64,000 bases of DNA. Origin: JADJNY01 sp046349615 (GTDB lineage: Bacteria > Planctomycetota > UBA1135 > GCA-002686595). The translations under genes were made by a program, and so were the position numbers. The DNA lies in the NCBI GenBank assembly GCA_046349615.1, contig JAXMBZ010000001.1, positions 1-64,000 on the forward strand, read 5' to 3'. This document shows positions 17,959 through 27,475 of this stretch, one piece after another (positions within the stretch are counted from its first letter, which is position 1; every line of letters begins with the position of its first letter). The notes under the pieces were generated by a model. The model had not been told where the DNA came from, searched no databases, and saw nothing but the letters and a program-made list of their open reading frames with translations.

Positions 17959-19619
17959 GCGCCCAAGCCGTCGCAGCGCCGCAGCACAAGGTCGCGGAGC
18001 CGGAGCACCGCGAGACGTACCTGAACTACGACTACAGCTGGAAGTCGTGGCTCTTCACGGTCGACCACAAGCGCATCGGGATCCTGTATCTCCTCACCGT
18101 CGCGTTCTTCGTCGCCATCGGCGGCCTGTTCGCGATGATGATCCGCGCCGAGCTCCTGACGCCTCAGGGCGACCTGCTCGAGTCGGAGACGTACAACAAG
18201 ATCTTCACCATGCACGGCGCGGTGATGATCTTCTTCTTCCTCATCCCGGGTGTACCGGGGGTGCTCGGCAACTTCGTGCTGCCGTTGATGATCGGAGCGC
18301 GTGACGTCGCGTTCCCCAAGCTCAACCTGCTCTCCTGGTACATCTTCGTCACCGGCGGTCTGCTGACGCTCTTCGTCGCGGCCACGGGCGGCGTCGACAC
18401 GGGCTGGACGTTCTACGCGCCGTACAGCTCGACGTACTCGAACACCCGCGTCGCCGAGACGGCGATCATGGTGTTCATCACGGGCTTCTCGTCGATCCTG
18501 ACGGGCCTGAACTTCCTCGTCACCGTGCACACGATGCGCGCGCCGGGGATGACGTGGTTCCGTCTGCCGCTCTTCATCTGGGCGTCCTACGCGACGGCGC
18601 TGATCAACGTGCTCGCGACGCCCGTGCTCGCGATCACCGTGCTGCTGCTCGCGCTCGAGCGCATCTTCCACGTCGGGATCTTCGATCCGAAGGTCGGCGG
18701 GGACCCGATCCTGTTCGAGCACATGTTCTGGTTCTACAGCCACCCGGCGGTCTACATCATGATCCTGCCGGCGATGGGCGTGATCAGCGAGCTCGTCGCC
18801 GCCTTCTCGCGCAAGCGCATCTTCGGCTACAGCTTCGTGGCCTTCTCGTCGCTCGCGATCGCGGTGCTGGGCTTCCTCGTGTGGGGCCACCACATGTTCG
18901 TCAGCGGCCAGTCGGCCTACGCGGGCCTCGTCTTCTCGGTGCTGACGGTGATGATCGCCGTCCCCACGGCCGTGAAGATCTTCAATTGGACCGCGACGCT
19001 GTATCAGGGCTCGATCGAGTTCGCGACTCCGTTCCTCTACACGCTCGCGTTCTTCGGCCTCTTCCTGATCGGCGGCGTGACGGGGCTCTTCCTCGCGTCG
19101 ATGGGCCTCGACATCCACATGCACGACAACTACTTCGTCGTGGCCCACTTCCACTACGTGATGGTGGGCGGGATGGTGACCGCGTTCTTCGGCGGGCTCC
19201 ACTACTGGTGGCCGAAGATGTTCGGCCGCATGTACAACGAGCTCGCGGGCAAGCTCGCGGCGTTGATCATCTTCGTCGGGTTCAACATGACCTTCTTCCC
19301 GCAGTTCATCGTCGGGTACATGGGCATGCCGCGCCGCTACCACGCGTACGCGCCGGAGTTCCAAGTGCTCAACGTGCTCTCCTCCGCGGGCGCCGCGGTC
19401 CTCGGCACGGGCTACCTGCTCGCCGCGTTGAACCTGATCTGGTCGCTCAAGTTCGGCAAGGTCGTCACGGAGAAGAACCCCTGGGGCGCCACGGGCCTCG
19501 AGTGGGAGACGCAGACCCCGCCGATTCCGCACAACTTCGAGGTCACGCCCCGCGTGACGCAAGAGGCGTACGCCTACCACGAGATGTACTCCGGCAAGGA
19601 AGCTCACGGTGTCCACTAG
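17955..19619 (+). CDS. coxA: Cytochrome c oxidase subunit I (A2-type heme-copper oxidase)
   Basis: The 554-residue protein starts at GTG, overlapping coxB by 4 bp. It has twelve helices and all metal ligands: the heme a His in TMHGAVMIFFF, CuB ligands in YSHPAVYIM and WGHHMF, and the heme a3/heme a pair in VAHFHYVMVGG. The conserved Glu of A1 enzymes is absent and replaced by the YSHPAVY motif, which makes this an A2-type oxidase. The K-channel Lys is present in TAVKIFNW. It reduces oxygen and pumps protons. Confidence 0.96.
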   Translation: MSAQAVAAPQHKVAEPEHRETYLNYDYSWKSWLFTVDHKRIGILYLLTVAFFVAIGGLFAMMIRAELLTPQGDLLESETYNKIFTMHGAVMIFFFLIPGVPGVLGNFVLPLMIGARDVAFPKLNLLSWYIFVTGGLLTLFVAATGGVDTGWTFYAPYSSTYSNTRVAETAIMVFITGFSSILTGLNFLVTVHTMRAPGMTWFRLPLFIWASYATALINVLATPVLAITVLLLALERIFHVGIFDPKVGGDPILFEHMFWFYSHPAVYIMILPAMGVISELVAAFSRKRIFGYSFVAFSSLAIAVLGFLVWGHHMFVSGQSAYAGLVFSVLTVMIAVPTAVKIFNWTATLYQGSIEFATPFLYTLAFFGLFLIGGVTGLFLASMGLDIHMHDNYFVVAHFHYVMVGGMVTAFFGGLHYWWPKMFGRMYNELAGKLAALIIFVGFNMTFFPQFIVGYMGMPRRYHAYAPEFQVLNVLSSAGAAVLGTGYLLAALNLIWSLKFGKVVTEKNPWGATGLEWETQTPPIPHNFEVTPRVTQEAYAYHEMYSGKEAHGVH

Positions 19620-20367
19620 CGCACACGCAGCCCCCATCGCCGCGCCCCATCACGGAGCGCACGGCGACCCCGGTCACGGCCACGCCCATCACCCCGGGCT
19701 CGCCCATCACTTCGACGACCTGGAGCAGCAGAAGGACTCGGCCGTCTACGGCATGTGGGCCTTCCTCGTCCAAGAGGTGATGTTCTTCGGCGGCCTGTTC
19801 ATCGCCTACATCGTGTACCGGAACCTCTATCCGGACGCGTTCGCGCACGCGAGCAACCTGCTCGATGTGAAGCTCGGCTTCGTGAACACGATGGTGCTGC
19901 TCGCCTCGTCGCTCACCATGGCGCTCGCCGTCCGCGGCGGAGCCACGGGAAGCAAGCCGACGCAGCTCATCATGCTGGTGCTGACGATCGTGTTCGGCCT
20001 GACCTTCCTCGTGATCAAGTACTTCGAGTACGCGTCGAAGTTCGAGCACCACCTCGTGCCCGGGCCGACGTTCGATCCGGGGCACATGTCGGAGTGGTTC
20101 GCGCAGCACCCCGAAGAGGTCCCGCACGCGAAGATCTTCTTCTTCCTCTACTTCGCGATGACCGGCGTCCACGCCGCGCACATGATCGTCGGCGCGGGCC
20201 TGATGGCCTGGATCTTCCTGCGCGCGAAGAAGGGCGAGTTCGTCCCCGAGCACCACGACGCGCTCGAGATGTCCGGCCTCTACTGGCACTTCGTCGACAT
20301 CGTGTGGATCTTCCTCTTCCCGATGATCTACCTCCTCGGCTACCACTTCGGACCTCATCACTCATGA
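19609..20367 (+). CDS. coxC: Cytochrome c oxidase subunit III
   Basis: The 252-residue protein starts at GTG inside the end of coxA (11-bp overlap). A His-rich N-terminal tail (residues 6-35) precedes seven predicted helices. Conserved features are YGMWAFLVQEVMFFGGLF, LTIVFGLTFLVIKYFEY and the terminal YWHFVDIVWIFLFPMIYL. The GTG start keeps the His-rich tail; an internal ATG at YGMW would remove part of helix 1. It overlaps coxD by 4 bp. Confidence 0.94.
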   Translation: MSTSAHAAPIAAPHHGAHGDPGHGHAHHPGLAHHFDDLEQQKDSAVYGMWAFLVQEVMFFGGLFIAYIVYRNLYPDAFAHASNLLDVKLGFVNTMVLLASSLTMALAVRGGATGSKPTQLIMLVLTIVFGLTFLVIKYFEYASKFEHHLVPGPTFDPGHMSEWFAQHPEEVPHAKIFFFLYFAMTGVHAAHMIVGAGLMAWIFLRAKKGEFVPEHHDALEMSGLYWHFVDIVWIFLFPMIYLLGYHFGPHHS

Positions 20368-20690
20368 GCGGCCACGATCACGGCTCCGTCCAGGGCCACG
20401 GTGGGCACCATGTCCACGTCGTGTCCTTGAAGCTCTACTTCACGATCATCGCGCTCCTGTTCGCGTTGACGGCACTCACGGTCTGGACCGCGAGCATGGA
20501 CCTCGGCGCCTACAACACCGTCGTGGCGCTCCTGATCGCGATCACGAAGGCCACGCTCGTCGTGCTGATCTTCATGCACGTCCTGTGGTCGAAGAAGATC
20601 GTCTGGATCATGGTCGGGTCCTCGCTCGTCTGGTTCGCGATCCTGGTCGCCTTCACGATGCAGGACTACCTGAGCCGCGGGACCGGCTGA
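20364..20690 (+). CDS. coxD: Cytochrome c oxidase subunit IV (small)
   Basis: The 108-residue protein has three hydrophobic helices and a His-rich start (HDHGSVQGHGGHHVH). The helix with NTVVALLIAITKATLVVLIFMH is the signature of prokaryotic COX4/CtaF subunits. It overlaps coxC by 4 bp (ATGA) and is the last gene of the operon, 22 bp before a hairpin. Confidence 0.9.
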   Translation: MSGHDHGSVQGHGGHHVHVVSLKLYFTIIALLFALTALTVWTASMDLGAYNTVVALLIAITKATLVVLIFMHVLWSKKIVWIMVGSSLVWFAILVAFTMQDYLSRGTG

Positions 20691-20711
20691 GCTCCGAACG
20701 CGGGCCATTCC

Positions 20712-20745
20712 ACGCGCCGTCTCGGTTCGCCCCGGGACGGCGCGT
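20712..20745 (+). terminator. Hairpin ending the act-cox operon
   Basis: ACGCGCCGTC (20712-20721) pairs perfectly with GACGGCGCGT (20736-20745) across a 14-nt loop. No T-run follows, but it is the first strong hairpin after coxD and precedes a region without genes. Confidence 0.6.
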
Positions 20746-20872
20746 TCGTTCGTGGGGAGGGGGTGCGGATGGAGGATTCGCTCGACGGCGGGCCGACTCC
20801 TCCGCCGCGGCCGGGTCGGGCGTCCGGGCTGGGGGAGGACTCGACGAGGTCGCGAGCACGCACACCTGCTCG

Positions 20873-20900
20873 TTGCGGGCCCGCACCCCGCCGCTAGCCT
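20873..20900 (+). promoter_or_regulatory. Putative promoter of the sensor kinase
   Basis: TTGCGG (20873-20878) and TAGCCT (20895-20900) are spaced by 16 nt. The -10 ends 7 nt before the ATG at 20908, so the transcript would be leaderless or nearly so. Confidence 0.4.
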
Positions 20901-20907
20901 ATCGCCC

Positions 20908-23900
20908 ATGCCCTTCGAGTCGCCCGACGTCGTTCCCCAGACGGTCGGACGTTCCAATCGGCTGGCGTTCGGAGCAGGCGTGCTCGCGCTCGTGCTCTCG
21001 ATCACGGTCGGGATCCTCGCGCTGAACCGGAGCCATTCCGAGTTGCTCGCGCGCAGTCACGAAGCCGCCGTGCACGGGGTGCAGGCGCGGTTGACGCTCG
21101 TCGACTCGCTGCCGGGCTCGACGCTCGACGCCGCGGCCTTGCTCGGACTGCAGCACAACTTCGAGGAGCTCCGTCGCTTCGAGACGTCGCAGCTCGTCGT
21201 CCTGGATCGCGACGAGCGCATCCTGCTCCACACCGGTCATCCCGAGCTCGTCGGCGCGTCGTGGGCGACGCTCTCCCTGGAGCAGGTCGGCGCGCCGACC
21301 CGCGAGCTGCGCGAGATCCTGAGTCAGCCCCTCCCATGGAGCGACGAGGTCCGCATCGACGGCGAGGGCTGCATCGTCGCAATCGGGACGTCGCCGTCGA
21401 AAGGGATCACGCTCCTCACGCTGACCCCGACGGCCGACGTCGACGCCGCGGTGCACGCCGCGACGCTGCCGTGGTGGATCGCGCTCGGGTTGATCACGCT
21501 CGTCTTGATCCCGCTGCCGCTCGTGCTGCTGCACCGTAGTTCGCGGCAGGCGCTCGCGGCGGAGGAAGCGGCGCGCCTGCGGGCGGAGAGCAGCGAATCG
21601 GCGTTGTCCGCAGCGCTCGAGAGCCTGCCGTTCGAGGTCTGGGTGCAGGACCTCGATGGGCGCGTGAGGATGCAGAACGCGACCGACCTGCGCGCGAATG
21701 GTCGCATGGTAGGCAAGACCGTTCCCGAGCTCGGTTATCCCCCCGACGTCGAGGCGTTCTGGAGCACGAACCACCGGCGCGCGACTCTGGGAGAGACGGT
21801 CGAGACGCAGTTCGAGCGTGTGATCGACGGGCAGCAGCGCCACTTCCACTCGGTGCTCGCGCCGGTGCGTACGGAGCGCGGCATCACGGGCGTCACCGGG
21901 GTCAACATCGACGTCACTCGGTTGCGGAGCGTCGAGCGGGAGCTCCAGCTCGCGCTGCAGCGCCTCGATGCGCACGTCGACAATTCGCCGCTCGCGCTGA
22001 TCGAATGGGACAGGAATCTCCGCGTCGTCCGCTGGTCGGACGGCGCCGAGCGCATCTTCGGATGGAGCAGCGCCGACGTCGTCGGAAGGAGTCCGAACGA
22101 CGGGCTCGAGTTCCTGTCCGAGGCGGAAACCGCCGTCTCGGACGCGTTCGAGCGGATGCGTTCGAGCGGCGTCGATCGCGTCGTCCACGAGGCGCGTGTG
22201 CGCACGAAGCAGGGCCGGACGCTCCAGTGCACGTGGCACGATTCGCTCCTCCGCGACGAGAAGGGGGAACTCGTCTCCGTCGTCTCCCTCGTGCAGGACG
22301 TTTCGGCGCAGAAGCTCGCGTCCGACCTCCAGAAGATCCAGGAGCACCTCCTGCGTCGCATCCTCGGCGGAGTGTCCGAGAGCACGTTCCTGCAGGAGGT
22401 GCTCGAGAGCATCCAAGCCCAGATCCCGGAGGCGCAGGGGTCGATCCTCCTCGTCGAACAGGATGGACAGCACCTCCGCACGGCGTGCGCGCTCGGTCTC
22501 GCGCCGGAGTTCTGCGCACTCGTGGACGGGCTCGAGATCGGCCCGGAGTCCGGCGCATGCGGCGCCGCCGCGTGGTTCAAAGAGCGGATCGTCTGCGCCG
22601 ACGTGGAGACGGATCCGCGTACCCGAACGTTCCGCGACGTGCTCGCGCGGTTCGGGCTCCGCGCGATCTGGTCGCAGCCGATCCTGTCGCCCGAGCGCGA
22701 CGTGCTCGGCACCTTCGCCCTGTATCTCACGGCGCCGGGTGAGCCCAATCGCTCGTACCTGGAGATCATGGAGACGGCGGCGAGCCTCACGGGGCTCGCG
22801 CTCTCGCGCCGGAACACGCGTTGGATCGAGGACACGCAGCGCGAGATCCTGCGCGGCATCCTCGACGAGAAGCCGATCGAGCTGATCCTCGAGGTGCTCG
22901 CGTCGGGCATCCAGAGGCAGGTCCCGGGGATGATCGCCGGCGTGCTCCTGCGCGACGTCGACGGCGTGCGACTGCATCCGGCGGCGGGACCATCGTTCCC
23001 CGAAGAGGTGCTCACCGCGCTCGACGGCCTCATGATCGATCCGACCGGGGGTACGTGCGGTCGCGCGAGCTACACGAAGGAACTCTGCATCAGCGAGGAC
23101 TTCGAAACGGATCCGCTGATGGCGTCGTTCTGGCCGCTGCTCTCGAAGTACGGGATGCGCTCGGGCTGGTCGCAGCCGATCTTGAACGGGGAAGGCGAGG
23201 TGCTCGGCACCTTCGTGATGTACTGGCGCCAACGCCGCCGGCCGAGCGCGCGCGAGCACCAACTCCTCGAGATGGCGACGAGCCTCGCGGCGCTCGCGAT
23301 CGAGCGCTCGCTCGCGCAGGGCGTCGCAGCGACCCACCAGCAGGTCATGCGGCTCGTGATCGACGAGGCTCCGATCGAAGACACGCTTTCGGCGCTCCTG
23401 CAGGGGATGGAGCGGCAGATGCTCGGCATGCGCGGCGCGGCGCTGAGCAAGTCGGCGAACGGGCGCCGACTCGACTTCGCGGCGGGACCGTCGCTCTCGC
23501 GCGACTTCGTGCGCGCGGTGGACGGCGTCGAGGTCGTCGCAGGCGGATGTCCGTGCGGGAATGCGTGCGCCACGCGCGAGCGTACGATCGTGCGCGACGT
23601 CCAGGAGAGCCCGCTGACCCGGAACATCCTCGGGCTCTTCGAGGGCGAGGGCATCCGCGCCGCTTGGTCGAACCCCGTCGTTTCGGTGCGCGGCGACGTG
23701 CTCGGCTCCGTTTCGATGTACTGGCGCGAGCCGCGCGAACCCAGCCCGCGCGAGTCGATGTTGCTCGATTTCGCCGCGAGCATGGCGGGCATCGTGCTGG
23801 AGCACGCGCGCGTCGAGGACGAGCGCCTCCGGCTCACCGAGCGCCTCGAGACGCTGCACGAGATCGGGCGGGCGATCCTCGCCTCGGACACGATCGAGGG

Positions 23901-26145
23901 GATCGCCGGCGCGGCCGTGGATCGCGTGCTCACGCAGATCCAATGCACGCGCGTCAGCGTGACCGTGTTCGATCTCGAGCCGGGCCCCGGGCGACTGATC
24001 GCGGTGGCCTCGAGGAAGCCGCACCATTTCCACGTCGGGGGCAAGTCGGGTACGCAGTTCCTCGCCGCTCGCGAAACCTCGCGCCTCGCCGCGGGCCTGC
24101 TCGCGACGGTGCCGGACCTGAGGCCGCTCGTCCGAGACCTCCCCGAAGTCGCAGACCTCGTCGAGGAAGGCGTGCTCGCGATCGTCTTCGCGCCACTCGT
24201 GCTGCACGGACGACTGCTCGGGACGCTGAGCATCGGGCTCGATCGCACCGGCGATCTGCCCGAGGCCGAGGGCGACTTCCTTCGCGAGGTCGGGGACATG
24301 CTCGCGCTCGCGATGGAGCAGTTGCGGCTCCACGAGCGCGAACGGGACCTCACGACGCGGCTCTCCACGATCAACGACATCGGCCGGCGCATCCTCGAGG
24401 TCCGTTCGGCCGCGGGCATCGCGCTCACTTCGGTCGAGCGCATCCACCAGGCGATCGAATGCCAGCGCGCGAGCGTGATCCTCTTCGACGACGCCGCGAC
24501 ACGCTACGAGGTCGTCGCGGCGGTCACGAAGGTGCCTTCGCGCCTGTCCGCGGGCCGTACGGGACCGCTGGCGGAAATGCACTTCGGATCGATCGCCGAT
24601 CTCCGCGCAGGACACGCGTGGTGCGTCGAGGACATCCGCGAGCACTCGCCGTGCATCAGCACGCTCCAGGACCTGCTCGACGAGAGCATCTTCAGCTACA
24701 CCGCGACGCCGATGGTGCTCCAGGGCGAACTGCTCGGCGTGCTCTGCATCGGGCGCGATCGGCCGAGCCGTCTCGAGCCTGTGGAGCTCGACTTCCTGCG
24801 CGAAGTCGCGGACCTGCTCGCGATCGGTCTCCGGCAGGTTCGCCTGGACGAGGAGCTCCATTCGCGCGCTGAGGAGCAGCGACGACTCTCGGAGCGGCTC
24901 GCGACCTTGAACCGGATCGGAGGCGCGATCCTGCACTCGCGGACGAGCGCCGAACTCCTCGCGAGCGTGCTCGCGGCGACGCGCTCGTCGATCACGTGCA
25001 GGAGGGCGAGCGTGCTCCTGTTGGACGAGCAGTCGCGCGTGCTGACGCTCGCCGGCATCGACTCGGAGTACACGAGCCGCGCCCGCCCCGGCGCCATGAT
25101 TCCGCTGGAGCTCGTCCCGGCAGACATCCTCGCCGCGGTCCGCCGCAACGAAGTCCTCCGCATCACCGACCTCGAGCCGCATCGCTCGGTGGTTCCGCAA
25201 GTCGACGAACTCGTTCGCGAGGGCATCCGCTCCGTCGTCGTGATCCCGATGCTCTCGCAGGGCCAGGTCCTCGGCGCGCTGAACCTCTGGTCCGCGACCC
25301 ACGAGGGCATCTCCGACGGCGAGTGCGAACTCGGCCGCGAGATCGCCGGTCTGCTCGCCGTCGGTCTCGTGCAGCTCCGCCTGCACGAGAAGGTGCGTCG
25401 CAACGCGGAGGAGCTCGAGCAGCGCGTCCTCGAGCGCACGGCCGAGCTCACGGAGGTGAACGAGGAGCTCGAGAGCTACGTCCGCACCGTTTCGCACGAC
25501 CTCCGCGCTCCGCTCCGTGCGATCCAGGGCCTCGGCACCGCGGTGATCGAGGACTACGGCGAGCGCCTCGACGTGCAGGGCATGGACTACCTCGCGCGCA
25601 TGACGGCCGCGGCGGAGCGCATGGACAGGATGCTGCTCGACCTGCTCGCCTACAGCCGCATGGGCAAGACCGAGATCGTGCTCGAGCCGATCGCGACGGA
25701 GGACGTCGTCCGCGAAGCGCGCAACCTCGTGCACGCCGTGCTGGACGGCTCGAACGCCGTCATCGAAGTGGAGCGCCCCTTGCTCCCGATGCTCGGCCAT
25801 CGTCCGACGCTGCTGCAGGTCGTTTCGAACCTGCTGACGAACGCGGCGAAGTTCGTGCGGCCGGGGAAGACGCCGCGCATCCGTCTCCGCACCGAGCGCT
25901 CGGGCTCGAACGTCCGCCTGTGGGTCGACGACGAAGGGATCGGCATCGCCCCCGAGCACCAAGAGCGGATCTTCCGCGCGTTCGAGCGACTGCATCCGCA
26001 CGACGAGTACCCCGGCACCGGGATCGGGCTCGCGATCGTCCGACGCGCGACGGAGCGCATGGGAGGCCGCGCGGGTGTCGAGTCTCGACTCGGCGAAGGC
26101 AGTCATTTCTGGATCGAGCTCCCCTCCGCGACGGATCGCCCATGA
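20908..26145 (+). CDS. Membrane histidine kinase with two PAS and six GAF domains
   Basis: The 1745-residue protein has helix 1 (about 18-39), an extracytoplasmic sensor of about 145 residues, helix 2 (about 188-210), then PAS domains at about 230-345 and 352-475. Six GAF domains follow (about 485-640, 650-800, 810-965, 975-1145, 1150-1315, 1325-1500). HisKA has SHDLRAPLR with the phospho-acceptor His1530, and the HATPase has NLLTNAAKF, DDEGIGIAPE and GTGIGLAIVRR. The kinase is about twice the normal length. GAFs 1-3 form one sequence type, with a Gly-Cys-Gly segment and a following DxETDP-like motif; GAFs 4-6 form another, so the array grew by duplication. GAF3 has a cysteine cluster, CPCGNAC. 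It is coupled to the next response regulator by ATGA. Confidence 0.9.
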   Translation: MPFESPDVVPQTVGRSNRLAFGAGVLALVLSITVGILALNRSHSELLARSHEAAVHGVQARLTLVDSLPGSTLDAAALLGLQHNFEELRRFETSQLVVLDRDERILLHTGHPELVGASWATLSLEQVGAPTRELREILSQPLPWSDEVRIDGEGCIVAIGTSPSKGITLLTLTPTADVDAAVHAATLPWWIALGLITLVLIPLPLVLLHRSSRQALAAEEAARLRAESSESALSAALESLPFEVWVQDLDGRVRMQNATDLRANGRMVGKTVPELGYPPDVEAFWSTNHRRATLGETVETQFERVIDGQQRHFHSVLAPVRTERGITGVTGVNIDVTRLRSVERELQLALQRLDAHVDNSPLALIEWDRNLRVVRWSDGAERIFGWSSADVVGRSPNDGLEFLSEAETAVSDAFERMRSSGVDRVVHEARVRTKQGRTLQCTWHDSLLRDEKGELVSVVSLVQDVSAQKLASDLQKIQEHLLRRILGGVSESTFLQEVLESIQAQIPEAQGSILLVEQDGQHLRTACALGLAPEFCALVDGLEIGPESGACGAAAWFKERIVCADVETDPRTRTFRDVLARFGLRAIWSQPILSPERDVLGTFALYLTAPGEPNRSYLEIMETAASLTGLALSRRNTRWIEDTQREILRGILDEKPIELILEVLASGIQRQVPGMIAGVLLRDVDGVRLHPAAGPSFPEEVLTALDGLMIDPTGGTCGRASYTKELCISEDFETDPLMASFWPLLSKYGMRSGWSQPILNGEGEVLGTFVMYWRQRRRPSAREHQLLEMATSLAALAIERSLAQGVAATHQQVMRLVIDEAPIEDTLSALLQGMERQMLGMRGAALSKSANGRRLDFAAGPSLSRDFVRAVDGVEVVAGGCPCGNACATRERTIVRDVQESPLTRNILGLFEGEGIRAAWSNPVVSVRGDVLGSVSMYWREPREPSPRESMLLDFAASMAGIVLEHARVEDERLRLTERLETLHEIGRAILASDTIEGIAGAAVDRVLTQIQCTRVSVTVFDLEPGPGRLIAVASRKPHHFHVGGKSGTQFLAARETSRLAAGLLATVPDLRPLVRDLPEVADLVEEGVLAIVFAPLVLHGRLLGTLSIGLDRTGDLPEAEGDFLREVGDMLALAMEQLRLHERERDLTTRLSTINDIGRRILEVRSAAGIALTSVERIHQAIECQRASVILFDDAATRYEVVAAVTKVPSRLSAGRTGPLAEMHFGSIADLRAGHAWCVEDIREHSPCISTLQDLLDESIFSYTATPMVLQGELLGVLCIGRDRPSRLEPVELDFLREVADLLAIGLRQVRLDEELHSRAEEQRRLSERLATLNRIGGAILHSRTSAELLASVLAATRSSITCRRASVLLLDEQSRVLTLAGIDSEYTSRARPGAMIPLELVPADILAAVRRNEVLRITDLEPHRSVVPQVDELVREGIRSVVVIPMLSQGQVLGALNLWSATHEGISDGECELGREIAGLLAVGLVQLRLHEKVRRNAEELEQRVLERTAELTEVNEELESYVRTVSHDLRAPLRAIQGLGTAVIEDYGERLDVQGMDYLARMTAAAERMDRMLLDLLAYSRMGKTEIVLEPIATEDVVREARNLVHAVLDGSNAVIEVERPLLPMLGHRPTLLQVVSNLLTNAAKFVRPGKTPRIRLRTERSGSNVRLWVDDEGIGIAPEHQERIFRAFERLHPHDEYPGTGIGLAIVRRATERMGGRAGVESRLGEGSHFWIELPSATDRP

Positions 26146-26618
26146 AGGCCGAGAACCTCACGCTCCTCCTCGTCGAAGACGATCCGAACGACGTCGTCCT
26201 GGTCCAGCGCGCGCTGCGTCGCGCGGGGATCGCGCTCCAAGTGCGCAGCGCGGGGAGCGTGGCGCAGGCGCGCGCCTACCTGACCGGCGAGGCTCCGTTC
26301 CAGGACCGCGCGGCGAACCCGATGCCGTGGATGATCCTGCTCGATTTGAAGATGCCCGGCGGGAGCGGGATCGAGCTCCTGACGTGGATGCGCGCACGCG
26401 TCGACACGCGGCGGATCCCCGTGGTCGTGCTGAGCTCCTCGAAGGAACCGGGCGACGTCGATCGCGCGTACGACGCGGGCTGCAACTCCTACCTCGTGAA
26501 GCCCGTCGCGTTCGACGCGCTGCAGGAGATGCTCGTCGCGTTCGGGAAGTACTGGCTCGAGTTCAACGCCGCGCCCGAAGCGTCGCGTGGTTCGCGGCCT
26601 CCTCCTCGGCTTGCATGA
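26142..26618 (+). CDS. Single-domain response regulator (Rcp1-like)
   Basis: The 158-residue protein is a receiver domain alone. The acidic pair is Asp13-Asp14 (VEDDPND), the phospho-acceptor is Asp68 (LLDLKMPG), Ser/Thr lies in VVLSSSKEP, and the conserved Lys in YLVKPV. The sequence style, including the insertion before LLDLKMP, matches Rcp1-like partners of phytochrome-type kinases. No output domain is present, so it likely acts by protein contact or in a relay. It overlaps the kinase stop by 4 bp, so the two are almost certainly cognate. A short Arg/Pro tail ends the protein. Confidence 0.9.
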   Translation: MKAENLTLLLVEDDPNDVVLVQRALRRAGIALQVRSAGSVAQARAYLTGEAPFQDRAANPMPWMILLDLKMPGGSGIELLTWMRARVDTRRIPVVVLSSSKEPGDVDRAYDAGCNSYLVKPVAFDALQEMLVAFGKYWLEFNAAPEASRGSRPPPRLA

Positions 26619-26683
26619 GCAAGACGTCGACGCCGCGGCGACGGAGCGGGTAGGCTCCCGCGGCCTTGACCCGCCTCCTGCCC

Positions 26684-27424
26684 ATGAACCTCCAGGTCTT
26701 CGAGTCACGCACCACCGCAGAGCGTGCGATCGCGAGCGAAGTCGCCGCGTTGGTGCGCCGGAAGCCCGACGCCGTGCTCGGGCTCGCGACCGGCAACACG
26801 CCGACTGGCGTGTACGCGGAGCTCGCGCGCCTGCACCGCGAGGAGGGCCTCGATCTCCGGCGCGTGCGCACGTTCAACCTGGACGAGTACTGCGGCCTCG
26901 CGCTCGGCGATCCCCGGGCCTTTCGTGCCTGGATGGAGCGCGTTCTCTTCGCGCCTGCCGGCGTGCCGCTCGCGAACGTGCACTTCCCCGACGGCGTCGT
27001 CGAAGGACACGCCGTGCGCATCGAGGAGCTGCCCGCGTACTGCGATGCGTTCGAGCGCGCGATCCGCGATGCAGGCGGGATCGACCTGCAGTTGCTCGGA
27101 ATCGGACGCAACGGCCACGTCGGGTTCAACGAGCCGGGCTCGACGCGCGCATCGCGGACACGCCGTGTCGAGCTCCACCCGTGGACGCGACAGGACGCGG
27201 CGCCGGCGTTCGACGGGCTCGCGCACGTGCCGACGCACGCCGTCACGATGGGCATCGCGACGATCCTCGAGGCGCGCGCGCTCCGCATCCTCGCGTTCGG
27301 CGAAGCGAAGCGCGCGCTCGTCCGGCGCACGTTGGAGAGCCCGCCCGATCCTTCTTGGCCCGCGAGTCACCTCCGTCCGCACGCCGATGCCCGCCTGATC
27401 GTCGACGCGAGCGCCGCGCCGTGA
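26684..27424 (+). CDS. nagB: Glucosamine-6-phosphate deaminase
   Basis: The 246-residue protein has the NagB motifs: GLATGNTPTGVYAEL (phosphate loop), TFNLDEYCGL with the catalytic Asp, LLGIGRNGHVGFNEPGS with the catalytic His, and late VTMGIATILEARALRIL. NagB converts glucosamine 6-phosphate to fructose 6-phosphate and ammonia. The length is close to monomeric NagB enzymes. ATG 26684 is used, but an in-frame TTG at 26666 lies 10 nt after a TAGGCT -10-like element, so a leaderless TTG start is possible. No nagA is visible, but a sugar-kinase-like gene lies 2.5 kb away. Confidence 0.85.
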   Translation: MNLQVFESRTTAERAIASEVAALVRRKPDAVLGLATGNTPTGVYAELARLHREEGLDLRRVRTFNLDEYCGLALGDPRAFRAWMERVLFAPAGVPLANVHFPDGVVEGHAVRIEELPAYCDAFERAIRDAGGIDLQLLGIGRNGHVGFNEPGSTRASRTRRVELHPWTRQDAAPAFDGLAHVPTHAVTMGIATILEARALRILAFGEAKRALVRRTLESPPDPSWPASHLRPHADARLIVDASAAP

Positions 27425-27475
27425 ACTCGTCGCGCGACGGAGGACGAGCGCCGTCCCTCCCTCGCGCGGACTCGG

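Noticed and set aside
20899..26106. A 1735-codon minus-strand frame opposite the sensor kinase
   Set aside because: It is the mirror of the kinase codon pattern, Arg/Glu/Asp-rich and without domains. The plus-strand frame contains all expected PAS, GAF and kinase motifs.
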